A stretch of DNA of 64,000 nucleotides from Candidatus Gastranaerophilales bacterium (GTDB lineage Bacteria > Cyanobacteriota > Vampirovibrionia > Gastranaerophilales > Gastranaerophilaceae). Where the stretch lies: NCBI GenBank assembly GCA_944322675.1, contig CALUPO010000012.1, forward strand, positions 1 to 64,000, given 5' to 3'. This document shows positions 36,395 to 44,293 of this stretch, piece by piece (position 1 is the first letter of the stretch; the number at the start of each line of letters is the position of its first letter). Under the pieces are notes generated by a model. That model was not told the DNA's origin. It worked only from the letters and a program-made list of their open reading frames with translations, and made no database searches. Made by a program: the position numbers and the translations under genes.

Positions 36395-37153
36395 CTAAGT
36401 TAAGGTTTGAGTCTTCTCTTTTGTTTCATTTAGATTTTCATTTTCGTTGTTTTCATTTTTGCTCATCTTCATTCCTGTTTCAAAGCCTGGCATAAGAAGA
36501 GCAATTGGGATAAAACGTGATACAATTTTTCCCCAGTGTCCACCGCCTTGAGTAAGCATAGATGCGGCAAGGCATGTATCATCAAGTTGGGCTGATAAAT
36601 CTTTTATACTTAATTTTCTTTCATTTTTAGATTTAAAAATTTTTTCATTAATAAAATTTCCCACCTTATTTCCTGCAAATATACCGATAATAAGCCCGCC
36701 TATGGTTACACATGCTTTTAAGATATTTAATTTTTTTCCTTTTATATTAAGTTTTGGAACCGCAAATTTGTTAAAAGCTTTATTACAAATACCAACAGTT
36801 GAAATTGGTACTAAGATATTTGCAATCATTTGAAAGATTCCTTCTTTAAATTTGGATTTTATATTTTCTTTTTTATCAAATAAACTTCCCCCGATAAATC
36901 CACCGGCAACGGAACTTCCTGCAAGAGCAATCATTTCCTTTTCTTCATAATTAATTTTACTTATAAGCCAGTCTTTAGGTTTATTCCATTTGCTAAAATC
37001 AGGTTTTTTAAAAATTTTATATCCCTGTTTTTTTCCAATTAAAGCAATAGCAGCTCCAACTGACGCACATGTGCCAATAGTTGAACCTGCTATAACTTTT
37101 TTATTCGGCTTAGTTTTTACACTATGTATGCTGCTTTTAGATCTAACTTCCAT
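36395..37153 (-). CDS. Unknown membrane protein
   Basis: The 252-residue protein has no recognised family. Hydrophobic segments occur around residues 20-40 (AGSTIGTCASVGAAIALIG), 72-88 (MIALAGSSVAGGFIGGS), 105-122 and 145-165 (ACVTIGGLIIGIFAGNKVG), with small-residue spacing typical of packed membrane helices. The tail is rich in Glu, Asn and Lys. It converges with the helicase gene, 9 nt apart, and is read separately from clpP. A structural or surface role is possible but unsupported. Confidence 0.75.
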   Translation of the reverse strand: MEVRSKSSIHSVKTKPNKKVIAGSTIGTCASVGAAIALIGKKQGYKIFKKPDFSKWNKPKDWLISKINYEEKEMIALAGSSVAGGFIGGSLFDKKENIKSKFKEGIFQMIANILVPISTVGICNKAFNKFAVPKLNIKGKKLNILKACVTIGGLIIGIFAGNKVGNFINEKIFKSKNERKLSIKDLSAQLDDTCLAASMLTQGGGHWGKIVSRFIPIALLMPGFETGMKMSKNENNENENLNETKEKTQTLT

Positions 37154-37212
37154 ACTTATATAAAAACGCTAAAAATTTTTTTTGTTATTTAGAAAAATAT
37201 TTTTACAAAACT

Positions 37213-37803
37213 TTACGAAATTGTTTCAGGTGTAACAACCTTATCAATCATTCCGTATTCTAAAGCTTCTTGAGGTGTCATAATATAATCACGGTCTGTA
37301 TCTTTTTCTATTTTCTTTAATGACTGTCCTGTATTTGAAGCTAAAATTTCATTTAATGATTTTTTGATACGTATTATTTCTGCAGCCTGTATTTCGATAT
37401 CAGTTGCCTGACCTTGAGCACCACCTAGAGGTTGGTGAATTAATACACGTGAATGAGGAAGACACATACGTTTTCCTTTTGCACCTGATGAAAGTAAAAA
37501 TGCTCCCATTGAAGCAGCCTGTCCCAAGCATATTGTCGAAACATCGGCCCTTATATGCTGCATTGTGTCATATATAGCAAATCCTGCTGTGACACTGCCT
37601 CCAGGGCTATTAATATATAACATAATATCTTTTTCAGGATTTTCACTATCAAGCAACAACAACTGTGCAACGATTAAATTAGCTACCATATCATCAACAG
37701 GTGTGCCTAAAAATATAATACGTTCACGAAGTAAACGTGAAAAAATATCAAAAGAGCGTTCTCCACGTGATGATTGTTCAATTACTACAGGTACAAAACT
37801 CAT
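37213..37803 (-). CDS. clpP: ATP-dependent Clp protease proteolytic subunit
   Basis: The 196-residue serine protease subunit forms the double heptameric Clp chamber working with ClpX or ClpA/C. Catalytic Ser is in [13 protein letters not shown], His in [17 protein letters not shown] and Asp in [28 protein letters not shown] forms the oxyanion region. It lies 79 nt downstream of tig on the same strand, the common tig-clpP arrangement; clpX does not follow here. Confidence 0.98.
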   Translation of the reverse strand: MSFVPVVIEQSSRGERSFDIFSRLLRERIIFLGTPVDDMVANLIVAQLLLLDSENPEKDIMLYINSPGGSVTAGFAIYDTMQHIRADVSTICLGQAASMGAFLLSSGAKGKRMCLPHSRVLIHQPLGGAQGQATDIEIQAAEIIRIKKSLNEILASNTGQSLKKIEKDTDRDYIMTPQEALEYGMIDKVVTPETIS

Positions 37804-37882
37804 ATATTTACTCCTATCTTTTACTAATATTTCTTTTATTCTTAGTTATTTTTCCGAATAACTTTTTGTTAAAATCTTTGTA

Positions 37883-39178
37883 TTATATTAAGTTTACGGT
37901 ATTTTTTTGGGCTAAAAACTTACTAACTTTATCCATCAATGCTTGTTGCCCTATACCATGAAGTATATTACTATTTTTTCTTATTTCTTCATAAATAACA
38001 TCCAAACTTGTGTTATATGCATAGGCTAACTCTTCAATTTTTGTTTGTAATTCTTGTGGTGTCACTTGAATATTTTCATTTTGGGCTATTTTTGCAATAA
38101 TCAATGTATTTTTTATTCTGTTTTTAGCTTCTTCTTTTATATTTTCCATAAGTTGTGGATTTTTAGTTTCAAGTAACTTACCAAATTCAATACCTGTCCC
38201 TGCATCAAATTTTGCAGCATATTCATTTAACAAATTATGTGATTCTCGTTCAATCATTGCATCTGTAACAGTGACTTCACCAAGTTTCATAATTTCGTCA
38301 AATATTTTTTTCTCCTTACGGCGAATATTTTCTTTTTCTTCATATTCTTTTAAGTATTTTTCGATATCAGCTTTTAACTCATCTAATGTTTGAAAACTTG
38401 AAACTTTTTTGGCAAATTCATCATTTAATTCTGGCATTATGCGTTCTTTTATTTCATTTATTTTTATTTTAAATATAGCGTCTTTACCTTTAATTTTTTC
38501 ATCATGGTAATCATCCGGAAATTTTACATTGATATCAAATTCTTCATTTAAATTGTGTCCAACAATACCTTCGGCAAAACCCGGAATAAAGGCTGAATTT
38601 GCTAAATCAAGTAAATAATCCTTACCTTCACCATGTTCAATAGGTTCATTATCAATAAAACCTTTAAAATCAATAACAACACTATCATCTTTTGTGGCTT
38701 GTGTATGTTGAGCTGTTTTAAGTTCTGCACTTTTTTTAACAAGATTATCAAGTTCTTCTTGAACATCATTTTCTTTTCTTGTGTATTTTTCAGTTTCAAA
38801 AGTTAAATCTTTATAATTTTCGATTTTAACCTCAGGTTTTAATTCTACCTCGGCTTTAACAACAACCGGTTCATTTTTTTCAAATTTATAATCCAAAACA
38901 GATGGTTCGACGATTATATCAAGATTATTTTCAACAATAGCCTTGTGAAATGCTTTTGGAAGCATTGATTCAATGGCTTCACGTTTTATATAGTCAGTTC
39001 CAACATGCTTTTCAAGAATATGTTTAGGAGCCTTACCACGTCTAAAACCTGCGATATTTACACTATTTGCTATTCTTCTGCAAGACATATCATAAGCTTT
39101 TTGTGATTCTTTTTCGTCAAATGTTATATCTAATTTTGCTATTGTATTATTTTCATTTTTTTCTACTTTTATTTCCAT
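37883..39178 (-). CDS. tig: Trigger factor
   Basis: Ribosome-bound chaperone and peptidyl-prolyl isomerase that shields nascent chains. The 431-residue protein has the ribosome-docking loop GFRRGKAPKHILEKHVG in the first 60 residues, an FKBP-like domain around residues 155-250 (VVIDFKGFIDNEPIEHGEGK, FIPGFAEGIVGHN) and a helical C-terminal domain. It is the promoter-proximal gene of the tig-clpP pair. Confidence 0.96.
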   Translation of the reverse strand: MEIKVEKNENNTIAKLDITFDEKESQKAYDMSCRRIANSVNIAGFRRGKAPKHILEKHVGTDYIKREAIESMLPKAFHKAIVENNLDIIVEPSVLDYKFEKNEPVVVKAEVELKPEVKIENYKDLTFETEKYTRKENDVQEELDNLVKKSAELKTAQHTQATKDDSVVIDFKGFIDNEPIEHGEGKDYLLDLANSAFIPGFAEGIVGHNLNEEFDINVKFPDDYHDEKIKGKDAIFKIKINEIKERIMPELNDEFAKKVSSFQTLDELKADIEKYLKEYEEKENIRRKEKKIFDEIMKLGEVTVTDAMIERESHNLLNEYAAKFDAGTGIEFGKLLETKNPQLMENIKEEAKNRIKNTLIIAKIAQNENIQVTPQELQTKIEELAYAYNTSLDVIYEEIRKNSNILHGIGQQALMDKVSKFLAQKNTVNLI

Positions 39179-39261
39179 TTTTTTTCCTCAACTGCCTTCA
39201 AATTAATTACTATTATAAAACAAATACATAAATATGCAAAGAGTCTTTAATATTTATCATT

Positions 39262-40530
39262 CTATTTGAAAATATATTCAAATGCTTGGTTAACTGCTCC
39301 TTTATTTTCTTTAAAAACCTCATAACAATTCTTTTGTGCTAAATTATAGAATTCTTTATCGTTTATTAGTTTTTGAGTGATATTGTAAAATTCTTCTTTA
39401 TTATTAACAATAAATGATGAGTTTTTATTCTTTAAAATATTATAAACATCCTTAAAGTTAAAATAAAATGGTCCACTTATTACAGGCTTATCCCACACTA
39501 TTGCTTCAAGCGGATTATGTCCGCCTGTTTTTATAAAACTGCCTCCAATAAAAGCAAAGCTGCATATTGAATATAATTTACTTAACTCACCTATTGTATC
39601 AAGCAGGATTACGTCTTTTTCTTCAAAGTTATCATTTTCCGAACGTTTACCTGTGTTTAAATTATTTTTAATTAATAAATTCATAACATCATTAAATCTT
39701 TCAGGATGTCTTGGAGCAATTATCATTTTAAATTGAGGATTATTTATTTGTATTTTTTTAAAAACCTCAATAACAAGTTCATCTTCTCCTTTGTGTGTAG
39801 AAGCTGCGATCATAAGTTTTTTGTCGCCAATAGCAAACTGTGATTTCAAATTATCAATATCATTTGTATTTAAAGTTTTTTCGATATCAAACTTTAAATT
39901 TCCCATAACTTCAACTATATTTTCGTTTGCACCAATATCAATAATTCTATATTTATCTTCATTTGTTTGCATTAAAATTTTTGTATATTGATTAAGTATT
40001 TTTGAAAAGAAGAATTTTAGTTTTTTATAACCACAATAAGAATTTGGTGAAATTCTTCCATTTATTATATACAATTTTATGCCCGATTTATTTGCTTCAT
40101 TTACAAAATTTGGCCATATTTCCGTTTCTGCTATTATTATTTTATTTAAATTTAATTTATTCAAAAAAGATTTAACACTAAAATAAAAATCATAAGGGAA
40201 GCAGAAAATACCATCAACCCTATTTTCAAATTTCTTTTTTGCAAGTTCATAACCGGTTTTTGTTACGGTTGATATAAAAATTTTATAGTCCTTTCTTTTA
40301 CCATCCAATAAAATTTTTTCAATAAAATTTTGAACGGCATTAACTTCACCAACAGACACCGCATGAATTAATATATTTTCTTTATTGTCTTTTTTATTTT
40401 GATATTTATAAAAACCAAGTTTTTCAAAAAATCCAAAACGAAATTTTTTAATAAACAAAATAACTATAAATATTAAAGGTAAACATATTAATGTGCAGAT
40501 AATTTGTAAAATGTTATATATAATAAACAT
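39262..40530 (-). CDS. waaA: 3-deoxy-D-manno-octulosonic-acid transferase
   Basis: Transfers Kdo to lipid A precursors at the inner face of the cytoplasmic membrane. The 422-residue protein has an N-terminal membrane anchor (IILQIICTLICLPLIFIVIL-like hydrophobic stretch), IHAVSVGEVNAVQNFI, ISTVTKTGYELAKKKF, the acceptor-side IIAETEIWPNFVNEAN, then the GT-B C-terminal motifs AASTHKGEDELV and SFIKTGGHNPLEAIVWDKPV. Its presence indicates lipopolysaccharide and therefore an outer membrane. Confidence 0.94.
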   Translation of the reverse strand: MFIIYNILQIICTLICLPLIFIVILFIKKFRFGFFEKLGFYKYQNKKDNKENILIHAVSVGEVNAVQNFIEKILLDGKRKDYKIFISTVTKTGYELAKKKFENRVDGIFCFPYDFYFSVKSFLNKLNLNKIIIAETEIWPNFVNEANKSGIKLYIINGRISPNSYCGYKKLKFFFSKILNQYTKILMQTNEDKYRIIDIGANENIVEVMGNLKFDIEKTLNTNDIDNLKSQFAIGDKKLMIAASTHKGEDELVIEVFKKIQINNPQFKMIIAPRHPERFNDVMNLLIKNNLNTGKRSENDNFEEKDVILLDTIGELSKLYSICSFAFIGGSFIKTGGHNPLEAIVWDKPVISGPFYFNFKDVYNILKNKNSSFIVNNKEEFYNITQKLINDKEFYNLAQKNCYEVFKENKGAVNQAFEYIFK

Positions 40531-40590
40531 ACATCACTTTTGCCTCTTAATTTTTATTAACTTATTAATACTAACTAAAAATAAAACATA

Positions 40591-40618
40591 TTGTCAAATG
40601 GTCTTTAAATTATATAAT
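40591..40618 (+). promoter_or_regulatory. Promoter placing a leaderless start for the Nudix gene
   Basis: TTGTCA (40591-40596), 16-nt spacer, TATAAT (40613-40618). The next ATG, at 40625, is just 6 nt after the -10 box and has no ribosome-binding site, so transcription would begin at or near the start codon. Confidence 0.55.
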
Positions 40619-40624
40619 GAAAAA

Positions 40625-41191
40625 ATGGAAGAATTTAAGGAAAAACAAATAGATAGAAAACAAATATATAATGGTAGAGTCATTGATGTTGTTTGTGATA
40701 GTGTACAACTTCAAGATGGTAAGTTATCAAAAAGGGAAGTTGTGCTTCACCCAGGTGGTGTTGTTATACTTGCTATTGATGAAAACGATTATATTTATAT
40801 GGTAAAGCAGTTTAGGTATGCTATATCCAAAGAAATTTTTGAACTTCCAGCAGGAAGGCTTGAAAAAGATGAAAATCCACTTGAATGTGCCAAAAGAGAA
40901 TTGGAAGAAGAATGCGGACTTGTTGCTCAAAACTGGCAAAATCTAGGATTTGTGTATTCTTCTCCAGGTATCTTAAGTGAGAAGCTTTATTTATACAAAG
41001 CCTCAAATCTAATACATACAAAGCAACATCTTGATGAAGGTGAGTTTTTATCTATTTATAAATTTAAGCTTGACTCAATTCTTAACATGATTATTGAACA
41101 TAAAATTAATGATGCTAAAACTATATGTGCTTTTTTATATAACTTGCTGCCATACTTTCAAGGAAAAAATTTGTTACTCAATGTGGATTGA
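40625..41191 (+). CDS. Nudix hydrolase (ADP-ribose pyrophosphatase type)
   Basis: The 188-residue protein carries a complete Nudix box, GRLEKDENPLECAKRELEEE followed by CGL, which binds catalytic magnesium. VKQFRYAISKEIFELPAG upstream and FVYSSPGILSEKLYLYKA downstream match ADP-ribose/nucleoside-diphosphate-sugar pyrophosphatases, which clear ADP-ribose from NAD turnover. The frame is open from 40493, overlapping waaA's 5' region, but conserved sequence begins near MEEFKEKQID (40625). It is divergent from waaA. Confidence 0.92.
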   Translation: MEEFKEKQIDRKQIYNGRVIDVVCDSVQLQDGKLSKREVVLHPGGVVILAIDENDYIYMVKQFRYAISKEIFELPAGRLEKDENPLECAKRELEEECGLVAQNWQNLGFVYSSPGILSEKLYLYKASNLIHTKQHLDEGEFLSIYKFKLDSILNMIIEHKINDAKTICAFLYNLLPYFQGKNLLLNVD

Positions 41192-41392
41192 TTGGGTTGA
41201 TTGATATTTATATTTAATATATGGGGTTTATATACAATTTTACATAAAACTTAGTGTAACTGATATATAAATTTCCAAAATATATTTTAAATAACTTAAA
41301 AAAAACAAATGTTTAAAATTCACTTGAGATTGGATTATAAAAAGCGATTAATTTATTGAAGCTAAACTATTAAAACCACTTTCACCCCCGCC

Positions 41393-41427
41393 CACACACG
41401 TGCACACGTGTGCACACATATATATAT
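41393..41427. repeat. Alternating purine-pyrimidine tract with 16-bp palindrome
   Basis: Thirty-five consecutive alternating bases, CACACACGTGCACACGTGTG then CACACATATATATAT. It includes the perfect palindrome GTGCACACGTGTGCAC (41400-41415). Such tracts can adopt Z-DNA or cruciform structure under supercoiling. Confidence 0.85.
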
Positions 41428-41442
41428 TACTAATTCCCGCTG

Positions 41443-41555
41443 TAGGAAAGACGCCCGAATGAAATGAGGACGGATACCACAGGCGGGAAAAAAGCCGGAG
41501 CCGACAGTACGAAGTACGATAGGCGAAGTGCTTTGAGCTTGAAGGAAATTCAAGA
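41443..41555. repeat. Dispersed 113-bp repeat, copy 2
   Basis: Begins TAGGAAAGACGCCCGAAT and ends GAAGGAAATTCAAGA; matches 19273-19385 in the same orientation. It is bounded by different sequence on both sides. Confidence 0.85.
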
Positions 41556-41876
41556 GAGTGATAATTGTTTGTGCCTGCATATGTGTTATATTTATTGACC
41601 TTATTCTACAATTGTTTAATTCTTTAAAAAAAATAAACAGAGTAACCCCGTCCGGAGGACATTAAAATAATTTTTAAATAATTTTATTTAAATTTTAATT
41701 TTTTAAATCTTGTATTGATTTTTTGTAACGCTATATTAATTCTAAATAAACTTACTTGAAATTATTAAAAAATGTGCATTTTTTAAACTGAATATAATTA
41801 TAAAAACCTTTACTTCATTTTATATTTTATATAATATAAAAATAGACGGAAAAACATTAAAAAAGGTTTAGTAAGT

Positions 41877-42923
41877 ATGGGGTATGATTTTATAACAATA
41901 GGCAGTGCAACATTAGATGTATTTGTAGGAACAGATCAAGCTAATATTGTATCTGTGACGAACATTGACCGTAAACTTGATTTTATGTCATTTCCATATG
42001 GAAGCAAACTTGATATAAATGAATTTTCATTTGATATTGGAGGCGGAGCTGTTAACACAGCTTGTAACTTTGCAAATCTTGGTTATAAAACAAGCATAAT
42101 TGTCAAACTGGGACATGATTTTCAAAGTAAAACAATATTTAAACATATTGATAATAAAAATATTGATACAAAAAATATCATAAAAACAGATAATGAAATT
42201 TCAGGGTTTTCAATAATTTTAACAAGTTTTCAAGGTGATAGAACAGTTTTAACACACCGTGGAACAAATGCAACCATAAAAAAATGTGAAATTGATTTTG
42301 ATGCAATAAAAGATTCTAAATGGTTATATATTGCACCACTTAGCGGACAATCTGCCGCTATTTTAGATGATTTAAGCATTTATGCATGTAACAATAAAGT
42401 TAATGTTGCTGTTAATTTAGGTACAACAAGTATCAAAAAATGTGCTAAACATTTAAATAAAACACTTGAAATTGCAAAAATACTTGTTATGAACTTAGAA
42501 GAAGCCATAATGCTTACAAAGATTGATGTAAAACCTGATAATTTGAGTGAAACATATTCTAATCAATTAATTCATCCGGATATACAAAAAATCTTCAAAA
42601 CATTATTTAAACGTGATGGACAAATAATAATAATTACAGATGGCAAAAATGGTGCATATTGTTATGATGGTATAACTTTTTATAAGTGTGAAAATTATGA
42701 ATCAAATGTGGTTTCAACGCTTGGTGCAGGTGATGCTTTTGCTTCAACATTTGTTGCAGCTTATTCAAAATGGAATGATATTAAAAAAGCCTTAAAGTAT
42801 GCAGCTGTTAATGCTTCAAGTGTAATTGAATATTTTGGAGCAACTTGCGGGTTGTTAAATTATGGTGAAATTGAAGAAAAATTAAGACAGAAACCTGATT
42901 TTCAAGTGTTTATGCTTGAATAA
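41877..42923 (+). CDS. PfkB-family carbohydrate/nucleoside kinase
   Basis: A 348-residue ribokinase-fold kinase phosphorylating a sugar or nucleoside. The N-terminal substrate signature is IGGGAVNTACNFANLGY and the C-terminal PfkB signature is STLGAGDAFASTFVAAY, containing the catalytic Asp and anion hole. VLTHRGTNATIKK resembles adenosine/ribokinase sequences; the exact substrate cannot be told. It precedes pgk on the same strand by 77 nt, but pgk has its own ribosome-binding site and perhaps its own promoter. Confidence 0.9.
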   Translation: MGYDFITIGSATLDVFVGTDQANIVSVTNIDRKLDFMSFPYGSKLDINEFSFDIGGGAVNTACNFANLGYKTSIIVKLGHDFQSKTIFKHIDNKNIDTKNIIKTDNEISGFSIILTSFQGDRTVLTHRGTNATIKKCEIDFDAIKDSKWLYIAPLSGQSAAILDDLSIYACNNKVNVAVNLGTTSIKKCAKHLNKTLEIAKILVMNLEEAIMLTKIDVKPDNLSETYSNQLIHPDIQKIFKTLFKRDGQIIIITDGKNGAYCYDGITFYKCENYESNVVSTLGAGDAFASTFVAAYSKWNDIKKALKYAAVNASSVIEYFGATCGLLNYGEIEEKLRQKPDFQVFMLE

Positions 42924-43000
42924 TTTTATCATATTTATTTAATTTTGTTTTTGATATAAAATAAAATTGTGATAGAAAGATTAAAAAGGAGTGTTCTATT

Positions 43001-44203
43001 ATGAAAAAATCAATAAAAGACTTAACCGATTTAAAAGGTAAAAGAGTTCTTGTTCGTGTTGATGTAAATGTTCCATTGGATGAGAACCAGAATGTAACTG
43101 ATGATACACGTGTTCGTGCAATATTACCAACTGTTAATTATTTAAAAGATAAAGGTGCAAAAGTTATTTTAACAGCACACTTAGGTCGACCAAAAGGTGA
43201 AAAGAAACCTGAATTTTCATTATCACCTGCTGTTAAACGTTTAAGTGAACTATTAAATGATGAAGTTGTTTTTATTCAAGATGACTTATTTGATGAAGAT
43301 AAAGTATTAAACAAAGTTAATGCTCTAAAAGACGGTCAAGTTGCAATGTTGGAAAATATCCGTTTTTATAAAGGTGAAGAAAAAAATGATGAAAATGTTT
43401 CAAAAGCCCTTGCAAAATTGGCTGATGTTTATGTAAACGATGCGTTTGGTGCAGCACATCGTGCTCATAGTTCAACAGCAGGTGTAGCTCATCTTGTTAA
43501 ACCTGCGGTAAGTGGATTTTTAATGGAAGCAGAATTAAACGCTTTAGGCAGTTTATTAAGCAATCCTGAACGTCCTTTTACAGCTATTGTTGGAGGGGCA
43601 AAAGTTTCATCAAAAATAGGTGTTTTAGAAAATCTTCTTGATAAAGTTGATAATTTAATCATTGGCGGCGGTATGGTATTCACATTTATTAAAGCTAATG
43701 GTGGAAAAATTGGTAATTCCTTATGCGAAGATGACCAAATTGAAACAGCTAAAGCTATTGAAGAAAAAGCTAAAAAGAATGGCGTCAATTTGTTGCTTGC
43801 TTATGATGTTGTAGCCGGTGACAGCTTTAGCAATGATGCAAATACTAAAATCGTTGATGCTAATAACATTGAAGACGGTTGGTTAGGTTTGGATGTTGGA
43901 CCTGAAACTGTGAAATCTTATGAAGATGTAATCAAAAACTCTAAAACAATTCTATGGAATGGACCTGTTGGGGCATTTGAAATGGATAAATTTACAGAAG
44001 GTACAAAAGAAGTTGCAAAATTTGTTGCTCAGGCAACAAAAAATGGTGCCAAAAGTGTGCTTGGTGGCGGCGATACTGTTGCAGCTGCTAAAAAATATGG
44101 TATGAGCGATTGCTTTACTCATATTTCTACAGGCGGCGGTGCAAGTTTAGAATTTATTGAAGGTAAAAGCCTTCCAGGTGTAGATGCTTTAAATGATAAG
44201 TAA
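43001..44203 (+). CDS. pgk: Phosphoglycerate kinase
   Basis: Glycolytic kinase making ATP and 3-phosphoglycerate from 1,3-bisphosphoglycerate. The 400-residue protein has [37 protein letters not shown], the hinge region [16 protein letters not shown] and the nucleotide loop [25 protein letters not shown] precedes the ATG by 9 nt. A long perfect palindromic terminator follows. Confidence 0.98.
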   Translation: MKKSIKDLTDLKGKRVLVRVDVNVPLDENQNVTDDTRVRAILPTVNYLKDKGAKVILTAHLGRPKGEKKPEFSLSPAVKRLSELLNDEVVFIQDDLFDEDKVLNKVNALKDGQVAMLENIRFYKGEEKNDENVSKALAKLADVYVNDAFGAAHRAHSSTAGVAHLVKPAVSGFLMEAELNALGSLLSNPERPFTAIVGGAKVSSKIGVLENLLDKVDNLIIGGGMVFTFIKANGGKIGNSLCEDDQIETAKAIEEKAKKNGVNLLLAYDVVAGDSFSNDANTKIVDANNIEDGWLGLDVGPETVKSYEDVIKNSKTILWNGPVGAFEMDKFTEGTKEVAKFVAQATKNGAKSVLGGGDTVAAAKKYGMSDCFTHISTGGGASLEFIEGKSLPGVDALNDK

Positions 44204-44230
44204 ATTTATTTATATGAATAAATAATTGTA

Positions 44231-44278
44231 TAAAAATAAAAGGATTTATAATTTAAATTATAAATCCTTTTATTTTTA
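44231..44278. terminator. Bidirectional terminator between pgk and the restriction-modification gene
   Basis: A perfect 48-bp palindrome (arms 44231-44254 and 44255-44278) with an AGGATTT/AAATCCT core and A/T-rich flanks that give U-runs in both directions. It separates converging genes. Confidence 0.85.
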
Positions 44279-44293
44279 TTTATTAATATTTTT

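Larger units (their letters stand above)
41192..41876. other. Repeat-bearing gap without genes
   Basis: This 685-bp gap holds an alternating purine-pyrimidine tract (41393-41427), copy 2 of the 113-bp repeat (41443-41555) and a CCCCGTCCGGAGGACATT end motif (41645-41662). After this the sequence is AT-rich, with TATAAT at 41830-41835 as a likely -10 box for the next gene. No RNA gene is recognised. Confidence 0.7.

Noticed and set aside
42924-43000. Riboswitch or separate promoter upstream of pgk
   Set aside because: The 77-nt gap shows only a good ribosome-binding site and AT-rich DNA; no convincing paired -35/-10 or structured element.
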